Assembly: GCF_037893015.1 (NCBI RefSeq)
Contig: NC_133659.1
Coordinates: 15,452,861 to 15,516,860, forward strand
Length of the DNA: 64,000 nt
Origin: Macrotis lagotis
Lineage: Eukaryota > Chordata > Mammalia > Peramelemorphia > Peramelidae
Direction of reading: 5' to 3'
The translations under genes and the position numbers were made by a program. The notes beneath the pieces are model-generated. The model ran no database searches. It had not been told where the DNA came from and saw nothing but the letters and a program-made list of their open reading frames with translations. Positions 20,531 through 31,115 of this stretch are shown here, piece after piece (the first letter of the stretch is position 1; each line of letters opens with the position of its first letter).

Positions 20531-20639
20531 AAATGTTATAATTGATAAATTATTAATAATTAATCATTTTTTATCCTGATACCAAAGCACCCCTCTAGTC
20601 TTTCCTCTTCAACCTCCTCTTTCTTATCCCTATGTCAAC

Positions 20640-20705
20640 TTTGGGAGGCAGTGTGGTCCAGGGGGTAGAGTATCCCCGTTATAGTCAGCAGGCAAGGTTT
20701 AGTTG
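20640..20705 (+). mobile_element. MIR/THER SINE, 5' part, split by insertion
   Basis: 'gaggcagtgtggtccagggg' then 'gtagagtatcc' is the head of an old tRNA-type SINE. It resumes at about 21008 after the RTE-tailed SINE. Confidence 0.5.
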
Positions 20706-20709
20706 CTTA

Positions 20710-21007
20710 ATGTTTGTCCTTCATTTTTGAAGAAGACCACAACATCAGGGAAGTGATGCCATGACAAGCATGTGAACTGAATTTGAATGAAGGGATGCTG
20801 TGTTGAGTCCTCAGCTTCATTTTGTCCTCCAGAGCCACCTGGGTCCAGTGGCCAGATATGAATAAAGACAATTGCAGATGGCCTTGGATGCGAGGCAATC
20901 AGGGTGAAGTGACTTGCCCAAGGTCACACAGCTAGTAAGTGTCATGTGTCTGAGGCTGATTCAAACTCCCATCCTCCTGACTCCAAGACCAGTGCACCCC
21001 CTAACTG
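20710..21007 (-). mobile_element. RTE-tailed SINE inserted in an older SINE
   Basis: 'tttgtccttcatttttgaag', 'tgccatgacaagcatgtgaa', 'ggtccagtggccagatatga', 'gacttgcccaaggtcacaca', 'cctcctgactccaagaccag'. Antisense full family structure with a worn head. Confidence 0.82.
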
Positions 21008-21120
21008 ACCTTGGATAAATCCCTTGAACTCTCTGGACCTCCAATTTGTTCTCTGTAAAATGGGGAAGACTAAATGACTTCCAACTTCCCTCTAAGTGCA
21101 GAGCTTGAAGTCTATGGTCT
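21008..21120 (+). mobile_element. MIR/THER SINE, 3' part
   Basis: 'accttggataaatcccttga', 'ttctctgtaaaatgggga', 'gacttccaacttccctct' continue the SINE begun at 20640. Confidence 0.55.
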
Positions 21121-21370
21121 CTTCTCAAACTCTCCCAGCCTGTTCTCCCTCCTTCCTCTTCTCTTTTGTTTCCTTTCTCACATTGATTTTTCTTCCTTTT
21201 CCACATCTGCCATGATGAATGAGGGTGAAAGGGGTATAAAAGTTTAGACCCTCATTTATAGAAAAGGGAAATGAGGCACAGGAAGGTGAGTGATTTGATC
21301 AAATTAGATGATAAATATGAAGTGTTTTGTAAATCTCAAAGCGACATATAAATCTTGTATAATTATTTAA

Positions 21371-21597
21371 TTGTTCAGTCCTGCTTGACTCTCTGACTGT
21401 GTTTGGGGTTTTCTTGGTAAAGATATTGGAGTGATTTATCATTTCCATCCCCAGATCATTTTACAGATGAGGAAACTGAGGCAAGATAAATGACTTGCCC
21501 AGGGTCATACAGCTAGTAAGTGTCTGAGGTTAGATCTAGACAGGAAGACGAATCTTTTTGACTCAAGGCAGAGCACTCCACACATCGCACTACCTAA
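21371..21597 (-). mobile_element. Marsupial tRNA-SINE, long 3' arm type
   Basis: 'tgtttggggttttcttggta', 'aagatattggagtgatttat', 'acagatgaggaaactgaggc', 'acttgcccagggtcatacag'. Antisense copy of the family whose 3' arm reads ccaagaaaacccc in sense. Confidence 0.75.
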
Positions 21598-21599
21598 AT

Positions 21600-22250
21600 A
21601 AATACTAGTCATTATTATTACTATTATTAGTTTTTAATTTTATTCATTGTTCTTAAGGTCATATGAGTAGTACAGTAGCACAGCCAGTATTTGGCACGAT
21701 TGTTTTTCTGAGGGAAGTAGTTTCTTTTCTTCGTGTCCTGCCTCTTGTCTTAACACACAGAGAAAAAGGTTTTTAGAAAAAACCTCCCCTCGCCCAGTAT
21801 CCTTGATATGGCGTTGAGAGCCTACTCCAATTCACAGAAAATTTACAGTCAGCAATCAGTGGGCTGTAATGTGTTTACTAGACTTGTGACCTTGATTAGA
21901 GAATACTTCCCCTTCTACTTAAGAAACAATTTAGAACTCCCAAGTCTGGAGGAGGTTTTTTTTTTAGGAAAGAAAGATGCAATTAGACATAATGGCCACC
22001 ACTGTCACTTCATCCTTTAGATTATTCAGTTAAGTCTCAAGCGACAAAACAAAACATAGAATTGGGTCAATTATCCAGGTTATTCAGGCAAAACTGAATT
22101 TTAAAGCATTGACAATCACATATATTTTGGGATACTTAATATTTGCAAGGCTGGGTCTTAGAGGGGAGGAGGGGTTTGACCTGATTGAAATTTTTAACTG
22201 AGACCTATTTTACTTCTCCAAGGAACATTGTATGCAGTAACAACAATGTT
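21600..22250. other. Unassigned sequence
   Basis: No recognised repeat. A 70-codon frame at 21808-22020 (+) has no identifiable domain. Confidence 0.3.
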
Positions 22251-22261
22251 GTTGGGTTTTT

Positions 22262-22424
22262 CTAGGTTTTTTTTTTTTGTTTTGGAAAGGCAATGGGGTT
22301 AAGTGGCTTGCCCAAGGCCACACAGCTAGGTCATCATTAAGTGTCTGAGGCTGGATTTGAATTCAGGTCCTCCTGACTCCAGGGTCGGTGCTCTATCCCC
22401 TGCGTCACCTAGCCACCCTAACAA
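22262..22424 (-). mobile_element. WSINE1-like SINE, left arm of an inverted pair
   Basis: T-rich tail, 'aatggggttaagtggcttgc', 'ccaaggccacacagctaggt', 'tgactccagggtcggtgctc', ending in the head 'cacctagccaccct'. Antisense full-length. Confidence 0.88.
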
Positions 22425-22552
22425 AACAGAGCACCAACCTTGGAGTCAGGAGGACCTGAGTTCAAATTCAGCCTCAGACACTTAATAATTACTAACTGTG
22501 TGACTTTGGGCAAGTCAATTAACCCCATTGCCTTGCAAAATAAAAAAAACAT
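22425..22552 (+). mobile_element. WSINE1-like SINE, right arm, 5'-truncated
   Basis: Begins within the head ('agagcaccaaccttggagtc'), B-box-like GTTCAAATT, then 'ctttgggcaagtcaattaac' and an A-rich tail. It abuts the antisense copy head to head. Confidence 0.87.
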
Positions 22553-22559
22553 TGAGTGT

Positions 22560-22904
22560 GACTTCATCCTCTGATGATGCAGATAGAAATAAATTCAGTC
22601 TCCCTTGCCCCCATCTTACCAACTATATGCACATAGTTTTCCTTATAAATTTCTGGAGTCCAAGCAATTCATTGCTTAGGAATTATACTCTGTGCACTAG
22701 CTAAGCAGGTATGGGTAGTCTATGTCATCTGGAGAGGATAGGAACAGTTGGATCAGAGAACCTCAGAGTTGGTGCCCATCAATGCCCAAATCTCCATATA
22801 GCCAGATTCTCCCTGCTGGGGCTCTTCTCTCTATCCAAAATAACCAAGGTAAAGTGGTTAAAGCTTAAAGCATTTGGAGATTAGATCAAGTTAATGTTTA
22901 TGCC
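22560..22904. other. Unassigned sequence
   Basis: No repeat or gene recognised. Confidence 0.3.
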
Positions 22905-23055
22905 TTTAGGAAAAAAATGAGTCACCTCTTCAGTAATGTTTTTAAAAAAAGAAAAAATAGGATCACAAAAGAAAACAGGTACATTGAAACACAGCTGTCA
23001 AAATAGTTTAATAGTTTAAAAAGTTCACAGACCCCAGGTTAAATGCCCCTGTTTA
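22905..23055 (+). mobile_element. Unclassified ancient repeat, copy B, interrupted by L1
   Basis: Resembles 3275-3420. Its end ('cagaccccaggttaaatgcc', 'cctgtttatacaatgcat') is echoed in diverged form at 23743-23820 on the far side of the L1. Confidence 0.4.
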
Positions 23056-23064
23056 TACAATGCA

Positions 23065-23740
23065 TTTGTTCTGCTTTTAAAATTTATTTTATTTTTAATT
23101 TATGGTAGAAAGCCTGCATTTCCATAACATAGTCCAATAAAAAGATGATTACACATGAAATTGAAAATCTACGATGAACAACTTGCTATTTCTTTCAAAT
23201 AGAGAACAAAATTATCATGTAAATTTCTTTTATGTTTTATTTACTCCCCCCATCCTGGACTCCCACTAGACACAAATAAGAATATAAATATATATAAACA
23301 CCTCCATATTTATATATATATATAAAATTATTCTATGTGCACTTTTATTTATCAGTTCTTTCTCTAGTTACAAATAGCGTTTCTTCATCTCTCCTGTACA
23401 GTTAATTTGGTATTTATAATAGTTGAAATAACTTATTCACTCAAAATCATTTTAAGACAATATTGTTGTTACTGTATACAATGCTCTCTTGGTTCTGCTC
23501 ATTTTGCTCTTCATTATTTCATGGAAGTCTTTCTGTCTTTTTTCAAGATCATCAAGCCCAGCATTTCTTACAGCACAATAGGACTCCATCACCATCACAA
23601 ACCACAACTTGTTCAGCTATTCCCTAATTGATGGGCATCCCTGCAATTTCTAATTCTTTCCCACTACAAAGAGAGTTGCTTATAAACATGCTAGAATAGA
23701 GAGGCTTTTTTTCCCTTGATCATCTTTGGAAATAGACCAA
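23065..23740 (-). mobile_element. Marsupial L1 3' UTR and ORF2 end, antisense
   Basis: 'aaagcctgcatttccataac', 'catagtccaataaaaagatg', 'caacttgctatttctttcaa', 'ttatcagttctttctctagt', 'cttggttctgctcattttgc', 'cagcacaataggactccatc', 'tccctaattgatgggcatcc'. Characteristic order of marsupial L1 3' sequence on the minus strand. Confidence 0.8.
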
Positions 23741-23834
23741 TTCTCAAAATAGCTTTAAGAACAAATGTACAGATACCAGATAAAGAGCCTCTGTTTACAC
23801 AATGTTTTTGTTCTTTTACCAGTATCATCAATAG

Positions 23835-24035
23835 ATGCAAAATATTTTGCATACATTTAAAAATTTTATCATTTGATTCTCACAACAACCTTGAGAAGGT
23901 AGATGCTATCATCATCCTCATTTTACAAATCAGGAAACTAAGGCAAATGAAAGTTAAGATAGGAATGGTTTGAAGTCATATTTGATCTCAGATATCCCTG
24001 ACTTCAGGTCTGCAGCTCTTCCACAGCACTTGTTT
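23835..24035 (-). mobile_element. MIR element
   Basis: 'gattctcacaacaaccttga', 'gaaggtagatgctatcatca', 'tcctcattttacaaatcagg', 'tgacttcaggtctgcagctc'. Antisense. Confidence 0.75.
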
Positions 24036-24159
24036 GGTAGTTCAGGTTTGAGGCTAGAACAAAATCTGACTCTGTAAGACCATCTACCAGTTAACACAAG
24101 GCACAACAAGAAAAGGCTATTGAATAAGGATGCAGCATTCATTCAATTGGAGGGTCTCT

Positions 24160-24437
24160 GTGAGCCTAGGTGATGCAGTGGATAGAGCACTGGCCCTGAA
24201 GTCAGTTCAAATTCAGCCTCGGATACTTACTAGCTGTGTGACCTTGGGCAAATCATTTAACCCTGATTGCCTCACATCCAGGGTCATCTCCATTCATATC
24301 TGGCCACTGGGCTCAGATGGCTCCAGAGGAGAAAGTGAGACTGGTGACTTGCCACAGCCCCCTCCCCCAAATCCAATTCAAGTGCTTGTCATGGCATCAC
24401 CTTCGTCTTCTTTGAGAATGAAGGACAAACATCATCA
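24160..24437 (+). mobile_element. RTE-tailed SINE
   Basis: 'cctaggtgatgcagtggata', 'ggccctgaagtcagttcaaa' (a short deletion before the B-box), 'ccagggtcatctccattcat', 'gtgcttgtcatggcatcacc', 'gtcttctttgagaatgaagg', ending acaaacATCATCA. The ATC-type tail matches the GATGATGATG starts of the antisense copies at 42914 and 57443. Confidence 0.87.
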
Positions 24438-24497
24438 GAGGTAGATATCAATGGAAACTTGCAGACTATGTTTTTGAGAAGACACTAATCCAAAGAT

Positions 24498-24737
24498 AGG
24501 GCAGCTAGATGACACAGTGGAGTCAAAATGGAGAAAGGCCTGAGTTCAAATCTAGCTCAGACACCTCCTAGATATGTGACCTTGGGCAAGTCACTTAATC
24601 CTGTTTGCCTCAGTTTCCTCATCTGCAAAAAATGAACTGAAGAAGGAAATGGCAAAGCACCCCAATATCATTGACAAGAAAACCCCAAAAGGAGGTCATT
24701 TAAGAATCACACATGTGATTGAAATGAGTGAACAACA
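24498..24737 (+). mobile_element. Marsupial tRNA-SINE, long 3' arm type
   Basis: 'gggcagctagatgacacagt', 'gagttcaaatctagctcaga', 'cctcagtttcctcatctgca', 'accccaatatcattgacaag', 'aaaaccccaaaaggaggtca', 'gaatgagtgaacaac'-type end. Nearly complete. Confidence 0.82.
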
Positions 24738-24809
24738 GCAAATAACTCATAGGCACATAGGATTCAGATGTCTATGTGTGTGATCATGAAAGGTGGGGAA
24801 GGGGTAGAT

Positions 24810-25025
24810 GAGACCCAGAAACTCCCATAGAATTTTACAGTTTGTAAAACACGTTCCCTACAAAAATCCTACAAGGTCAGGAGTATAAACATGATTATTT
24901 CCAATTTACAAATAAGGAAAATGAAATTCAGAGGAAATGAATTGCTAAAGGTTGTTTTGATGACAAGTGGAGGATCTGTGCTTTGAAACTAAATCTGCCT
25001 CTATCCAATGCCTTTTTTGCTAAGC
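24810..25025 (-). mobile_element. MIR element, diverged
   Basis: 'acaaaaatcctacaaggtca', 'ccaatttacaaataaggaaa', 'gaaactaaatctgcctctat'. Antisense. Confidence 0.65.
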
Positions 25026-25054
25026 CACACTTAGAGGCTACAGTGCCCATATTC

Positions 25055-25150
25055 AATTGTAAGCTTCCTAAGTTCAAGGACTATGTGATTTTTTTTCATC
25101 TTGGCATCCCCAGTGCCTGCGTAAAATGGAGAATTGATTGAATTGGTTCC
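25055..25150 (+). mobile_element. L2 3' end fragment
   Basis: 'gtaagcttcctaagttcaag', 'gactatgtgattttttttca', 'ggcatccccagtgcctgcgt', 'gaattgattgaattgg'. Sense L2 3' UTR and tail. Confidence 0.65.
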
Positions 25151-25389
25151 TGATGAGGTATTTACCATGGAGCATCCTTGTCAATGATTTCTGGGTTTGA
25201 GATCTGGTACCTAGGCAATTTTTAGGGAAAGAAGCCTTGATCTTGACTTCTATCATTCATTTAACTATAGTTGAGTTTCTCCCTTTCTTGGGAATGGGAC
25301 CTTAGTTTTTATCTGGCAGTGGTGGCATCTTGGGGGCCAGAGAAGGAGTCTAGTAAGATTGTGCCTTCATCCGATCACAGCTCAAGAAT

Positions 25390-25880
25390 GGAGTTCAGTT
25401 TGGCATTCCACATTTTGTGAAGAGTTTAAAAATTGAAAGGGAAACATCAGTTGGAATATAAACTAAAAGGAATTCCAGAGCAATGTGATCAGAATAGTAG
25501 AGAGACCAACAGTCATGCCATCTGAAGACTGGTTGAAGGTACAAGGGGTATTGAAACTGGGAAAAGAAAATATGAAGGTGAGTAAACAATGCTATGCAGG
25601 ATTCTGATGAGTTGTTCTAAAAAGACCATTAGACCTGTTTTACTTAACCCCAGAGAAAAGGATTAGGGACAATTAATGGAATGTCCAGAGGATCAGCTGT
25701 AGTCTAGATACCAGGACAAACTTACCCCAATGGTGTGGACTGGTGTGGGAAGTCATGGGTTCCTCTACATTGCGAGTTAGCCACCCTATTGCAAATGTTG
25801 GAAACATTCAAGAAGAGATCAGCTCAGATGATCTCCAGGTTCTCTTTAATCCCTGCAATTCTAGAATTTTGCAAATCAAT
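25390..25880 (+). mobile_element. L3/CR1 LINE 3' region
   Basis: The terminal part matches the L3 3' pattern 'ttggaaacattcaagaagag', 'atcagctcagatgatctcca', 'ggttctctttaatccctgca', 'attctagaatt'. The upstream part is more decayed and assigned by position. Confidence 0.55.
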
Positions 25881-26129
25881 GAATACAAAACTTGAGTCCC
25901 AGAGAGTTCCAAATCAGAATGTGCTCCCTTGCTTGAGCCTGAGGCCAGATGCTCAGCCCGCTCCAGTATGCTTAAAATGATAGTAATGACAATATAACAG
26001 TTATTAGCATTTTTACATGTCTCCAGCTCTTCTCATGGGGAAACCTAATGTAGCAGGGATGAGTAAATGGTTTGCAAAGCCCATGTGTTGTGTGCTTTAA
26101 GCTAAGACTTCCATATGGGTTTTTCACAT

Positions 26130-26370
26130 AATAATACTAATGAGAACTCACATTTGTATAATGCTTTTCAGTTCTCAAAGTGCTTTCCTTGGAGCAGCCC
26201 TCAAGGTAGGAGCAAATATTGTAATTCCCATTTTACAAAGGAAGAAACTGAGACAGTCAATGGTTAAGTGACGTATCCAGGATCTCATGGCTAGAAAGTG
26301 TCTGTCTAGATTTGAAGTCTGGTTGAAGTCAAGAATTCTATTCACTGAGCTAACTACACATCTTAAGAAT
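26130..26370 (-). mobile_element. MIR element
   Basis: 'aatgcttttcagttctcaaa', 'gtgctttccttggagcagcc', 'cccattttacaaaggaagaa', 'actgagacagtcaatggtta'. Antisense. Confidence 0.78.
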
Positions 26371-26502
26371 CATCTTAAGGACATGATTCTCCTAGACCTC
26401 TTAAGCACAGGATTAAGGAATGGGGCAAGGTGTGCCTAGGATTCTTTTGGTGTAAAAATCCCTGAGTATGGCAATTCCAATCATTGACCATCAAAATGAC
26501 TT

Positions 26503-26710
26503 TAGTGAGTTTTCTTTTTTAAAAAAATAAAGATTTTTAAAAATTTTTTTTTATTTATTTAAGGCAATGGGTTTAAAAGTGATTTGCCCAAGGTCACACA
26601 GCTAAGCAATTATGATGTGTCCGAATCCAGATTTGAACTCAGGTTCTCCTGACTCCAAGGCCAGTACTCTATCTACTGCACCACCTAGCTGCCCCTAGTG
26701 AGTTGTCTTT
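26503..26710 (-). mobile_element. WSINE1-like SINE with target duplication
   Basis: Antisense SINE body 26518-26695. TAGTGAGTTTTCTTT (26503-26517) and TAGTGAGTTGTCTTT (26696-26710) match at 14 of 15 bases. Confidence 0.9.
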
Positions 26711-26829
26711 AATGTATAATTTTGGCTTCTGGGGAACATTGCCCATGTGTGCCAGAGAGAAGAATCAACCCCAGGTCTCCCTGACCCCTCTATGCATTAT
26801 GCCAAGCAACCTCCCAAACATGGCAAAAT

Positions 26830-27480
26830 GAACGAGAGCAGAAGATTTCCTCTTTTTTACCCTTGCTGCCCCAAGTAGAATATTTCAAGTAATGGATAAA
26901 TGGGACCCGAAGAACATTTAGAAATGAATTTGCTTATTACTTGTCATAACTTAATAGAGACAACAATAATAATGCAAATTACCAGTGCTTGCTAAAGTGG
27001 TCACTTTGAGTATGTCTAATCATTATGATTATAATGAAGATATCATTGTGGGCTTAATGCAATTAATGACAGTAATAAAACATGATGATTCATATAAATT
27101 TCAATAGGCTATCATGATGGCTTATATAAAAAATTATAAACACAATCACACAGGTGTGAGCACTATCTTAAAGTTTACTCACCATGTATTACCTTGTTTT
27201 CCTTTTGTTCTCATTCTCTATGGCCTTAGATGCATCCTTGTGAAGAAAGTGGGCCTCATGGGGGGGACATGGAACCCTATTATTACCTTCCTTTAAACCT
27301 CTTTAGTAGAATGTAGAGCCTTTAATAATTGCTTGATACATGTTTGGGGCCCAACTGACCCATAGCAAGTCTCATGGATATCCATGAGGTCAAGTTTTAT
27401 CCCTTAAATTAATGCAGTTTATTAACCAATGTGACCGTGAACTAATCATTTACCAGTTCTGGAACTGTTTTTACCCCATC
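26830..27480. promoter_or_regulatory. Repeat-poor AT-rich block with octamer motif
   Basis: No recognised transposon. Contains a perfect POU octamer ATGCAAAT at 26972-26979 and clustered ATTA/TAAT cores at 27015-27085. A possible conserved noncoding element; function inferred. Confidence 0.35.
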
Positions 27481-27483
27481 TGA

Positions 27484-27520
27484 AATATATGTATATATAT
27501 ATATATGTATGTATATATTT
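27484..27520. repeat. (TA)n-rich simple repeat
   Basis: ATATATGTATATATATATAT-type tract. Confidence 0.88.
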
Positions 27521-27980
27521 AGATTTATAATTATATAATGCAAATGTATAATTTAAACATCTCTAGGGTCTGTTCTAGTCTAAATGCTGTGCTCCTCCAA
27601 TTGTAATTTCTCTCCAGTCGCATAATTTCCTAGCCCACCATGGGAAATCGGTCTCCTATGTTCAATTTTTACCCAAGAAGATCTACCTACAAATAAGGAA
27701 AACTTACAAAATCAATATCCTTTTGTCCAGACTATCAAAAGTGCTCAAGCAATTTAAGTCATTAAGTAGCTGTGGATACAAATAAAAACCAATATCTCAC
27801 ATCATTAGGAGTAAAGATGCTGTTTAATTTTATTTCCCAAATCAGGAACAGACATAAACTGCAATGGGGTTGTTGGCCAGAGATGGAGAGACACTCATGG
27901 GAGCCCCATTCATAGCCAGGATCCAAGCAAAGGAAAAAGAACAGATTTCGAAATGAAGTGAAAAGACTTTTACTCAATTA
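27521..27980. other. Unassigned sequence
   Basis: No recognised repeat or gene. Confidence 0.3.
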
Positions 27981-27984
27981 CAGC

Positions 27985-28110
27985 CAATCAATTAATCCAT
28001 AAACACTTATTAGGCTCCTATTATGTACCAGATACTAAACCTGATGCTGTTATACAAAGACAAAAATGGAACAATTTCTACCCTCAAGAAGCTTCCAAAT
28101 ATAATTTAGT
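27985..28110 (-). mobile_element. L2 3' end fragment
   Basis: 'ccaatcaattaatccataaa', 'cacttattaggctcctatta', 'tgtaccagatactaaacctg', 'taccctcaagaagcttccaa'. Antisense L2 with its tail. Confidence 0.78.
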
Positions 28111-29120
28111 TTTAAAATGTAAGGTTATAAATGTTTCATGACATTTTTATTTATTTTGTTATTTATCGTTTACATTTTAATCTGACTCTAGCAGGTTCTG
28201 CTTCTTTGATACCATGGCCCTACATGAAGGAAATCACAGAGAAGGACACATTCTCTTCCTAGGTAGAGGATCTATGGGAAACATAGAGAAGAGTCCCATG
28301 GAAGAAAGTCTGCATGGATCGCAATCTGCACTGCTGGAAGGAATGTCCATATTGAAATAAAGTATATCCTGTAATTCGCTAAGCTTCTGGAGATCAAGAA
28401 TCTTGTCTCAGTCTTTTGTATATGGCTTTGCTGTCACAGCCTCATTCACACACATCCTACTGCTTTGTCTCTGAGGGCTTTGGCCACCCTCTTCCTTCAC
28501 AGTGGGTATTTTCTTTTCCCTTCTGGAAGCAATTAGGGTGTCAAGGAAATAGAATCTGCCAAGGCTTGTCATCACTCCCTAGATGCCAGGAGAACAATGA
28601 CAGTGTCTCCTCAATCTTGTTGGCTGGGTGCAAGTTGGGAGTGCCTGCCTCCATGGGTGTTGACTTAATTCTCATACTCCCCACACTCTTCAATAGGACT
28701 TTGAAGTAAAGGATATCCTGAACCCTGTAGGAAACTATAGCCAAAGGCTTGAAATGCATCCTCAAATTGCCTCATCCCACATCCCCAACCACAACTGGTC
28801 TCTGCCAGCTCTCTGCCATCCTCAGCATACAACCAAGTTGAACCAATAATTAATCATTCTCTCTTTAACTCACATAACAAATAGCTCCCAGATAGATGCT
28901 AACACTGACCATATACCATTCTCTGCATATTTTGTCTTCCACTCCAAACACCGAATGCAAAGGGATCAGCTTCTAACCAGACTTATGCCAGTCATTTACC
29001 AGAGTCAAGTGAATGCCATGACAACTCTCCTAGCCCAGAGGATAATTCACAGCTCCAGGCAGACCTAGGTGCTCAGCTAGCATCTTTCCTAGGTCTAACC
29101 CTTGCACGTAATAGACATTT
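28111..29120. other. Unassigned sequence
   Basis: Mostly unrecognised. Overlapping frames at 28416-28709 (+) and 28765-28541 (-) match nothing known. The last 60 bp ('aatagacatttataaatgtt') resemble an L2 3' end. Confidence 0.3.
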
Positions 29121-29139
29121 ATAAATGTTTATTCATGAT

Positions 29140-29385
29140 GAACTCTCGTGGAGATTGAAACATAATTGTTTTGCTTGGGTGTGTGTTTTCTTCACAATGT
29201 GGCTGATAAGGAAATATGTTTTGCATGACTTCACATGTATAATCAATATCACATTGCTTGTCTTCTCAAGGGGGAAAAGAAGGGAGGGAAGGAGACTTTG
29301 GAACTCACATTTTTGAAAATGGATGTTAAAAATGTTTTATTGTAATTGGAAAATATTTAACAAAACAAATATTTAAAATAAACAT
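29140..29385 (+). mobile_element. Marsupial L1 3' UTR, sense
   Basis: 'aaatatgttttgcatgactt', 'cacatgtataatcaatatca', 'cattgcttgtcttctcaagg', 'actttggaactcacattttt', 'gaaaatggatgttaaaaatg', 'ttttattgtaattggaaaat'. The same segment is antisense at 58854-59246. Confidence 0.75.
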
Positions 29386-29449
29386 TTATTCAGCTTGCTC
29401 AAACTGAATTGAATTCTTCATTATTTTAGATCTTGATTTTCCCTGATCC

Positions 29450-29610
29450 TGGGTTGAACAAAGACAGAGATGGCAAGTTCATTAACTTTGTAGATGACAC
29501 AAAGCTGGAAGCGATGACAGTCAGGATCCAAAAAGACCTCAGTCCTCAATAGATTAGAACTTTGGGTAAATAAACTGAAGTTAAACAGGGATAAAAGCAA
29601 AGCTTCATAA
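29450..29610 (+). mobile_element. L3/CR1 LINE reverse transcriptase fragment
   Basis: Encodes the CR1/L3 palm in broken form: 'gcaagttcattaactttgta', 'gatgacacaaagctggaagc' (the F-V-D-D-T-K-L motif), then 'agaactttgggtaaataaac'. The motif is intact but the reading frame ends quickly. Confidence 0.78.
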
Positions 29611-29639
29611 TAATATAAGCACTCATCTTTATACTTGCA

Positions 29640-30440
29640 ACTTTTCAATGCTTTTTATATAGGTAACATGTATGCTTGAATCTCACTGTCTCTGGGGAGG
29701 TAGGCTACATACCCCACTTAAGGTTCTTAAGTTCCACAAGGAATTTATAGGGTTCTCTTCTCCACTGCTATCAATCTGAGCCTCCACCCTTTGCTATGGG
29801 GTCACTAGCACCCTTGTTCATTCAACCTCTCGCTATTGAGTAGTTATTACAAAGGATATTTACTTCAAAGATAAAATTAAGTACAAGCTTTTCCCACAAT
29901 GTCTTGAGCAGATCCTTTTTGCTATATCATCTCTCTGTCTCTGGAAGATTGGGTTCAAATTTAATTTGCTTCCTCCATAACTTTGGTCCCACCAAGTTTG
30001 CCTCCAGAGGTGGCACTGCTGCTGGATGTGTCCTTCCACTGGGATGAGGTCCTGAGGGTCATCCTCAAAGATTGCTTCCTATTCCTTGGTTTATTGATAT
30101 TATACAGACTTGTGAGCTCCACTTGAACTCTCACTCCTGGATTCTCAAGGTCAGAGTCTCTTCTTCAGACACCTAGAACGAAAAAGACCAAATGAAAGGG
30201 CAAAAAAGTTCCCATTTCTGAGAGGCCATATGATCTCAGAAGAGGAAATCACAATGATCCTTCCCTTTTTTGCATTGACTCTCCCTAGACACTCTCACAC
30301 CACCAAAGTGCAACTGAAGACCAATAAGAGTAAAGACAGCCAGAATCGACTCGAGTCTTTATGAAGACACCCACTCAGCTCTGATTTCATAGTTAATCAC
30401 AAGGGAGGCTCCCAACCAGGGTCGGCAAACTGGAACCAGG
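29640..30440. other. Unassigned sequence
   Basis: No recognised transposon and no convincing open frame in 800 bp. Confidence 0.3.
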
Positions 30441-30464
30441 TATATTGTGTTTACACATGCTTCA

Positions 30465-30560
30465 CCATCTTTTCAGAGGCAGCCCATTCCACTTTTGGTG
30501 GAAGCTTTGATAACCAGGAAGTTTTTCTTAACATCCATCAATCCATCAACAAACATTTTT
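30465..30560 (-). mobile_element. L3/CR1 3' fragment
   Basis: 'agaggcagcccattccactt', 'ttggtggaagctttgataac', 'caggaagtttttcttaacat'. Antisense. Confidence 0.65.
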
Positions 30561-30564
30561 TTAT

Positions 30565-30750
30565 AAGGGTGTAAGTTCCTTGAGGGTCCCTGAACATGTG
30601 TTTTATCCTCTAATAGAATCTAAGCTCCTGGAAGACAGGGTGGGTCTGTCTCTTTTTTGTCTTTGAATTCCCAAAGTCCAGCACAATGATTCATTAGAGT
30701 AAGTATTTCACAAATGCTTCTTGATTGATTGGTTGACTTATAATGGATGG
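30565..30750 (+). mobile_element. L2 3' end with tail
   Basis: 'taagttccttgagggtccct', 'aatctaagctcctggaagac', 'agtccagcacaatgattcat', 'acaaatgcttcttgattgat', 'tggttgac'. Sense. Confidence 0.78.
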
Positions 30751-30904
30751 ATGAATGAATCAAATGAATATATGGAAAAATAATTCTTTAACATTTATCT
30801 ATGTGAACTAGTTGATTGCTTTGATCCCTGCTGAGATTCTGGAATTCTATAACTCAACAAGTCTGCTTTTCTCATAAAGAGTAGAGAAAGGAAGGGGTAT
30901 AGTA

Positions 30905-30927
30905 TGATGATGATGATGATGATGATA
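30905..30927. repeat. (GAT)n microsatellite
   Basis: About seven GAT units. Confidence 0.92.
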
Positions 30928-30984
30928 TCACATGAATATATTGTTCATTCATTTTATCTCTCCTGAACATTTCTCCTGTACAAT

Positions 30985-31115
30985 AGAAAAGACTTCTCCA
31001 TTTTACTGTTGAGGAAACTGAGGCCAAATCATTTGCCCAAGGTCACCTAGCTAGCTAGTGTTGGAGCCAGGATTCACAGTTACCTAGTACATTGACCCAA
31101 GTCGACCTATGCTAC
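30985..31115 (-). mobile_element. MIR fragment
   Basis: 'ctgttgaggaaactgaggcc', 'atttgcccaaggtcacctag', 'gttggagccaggattcac'. Antisense. Confidence 0.72.
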
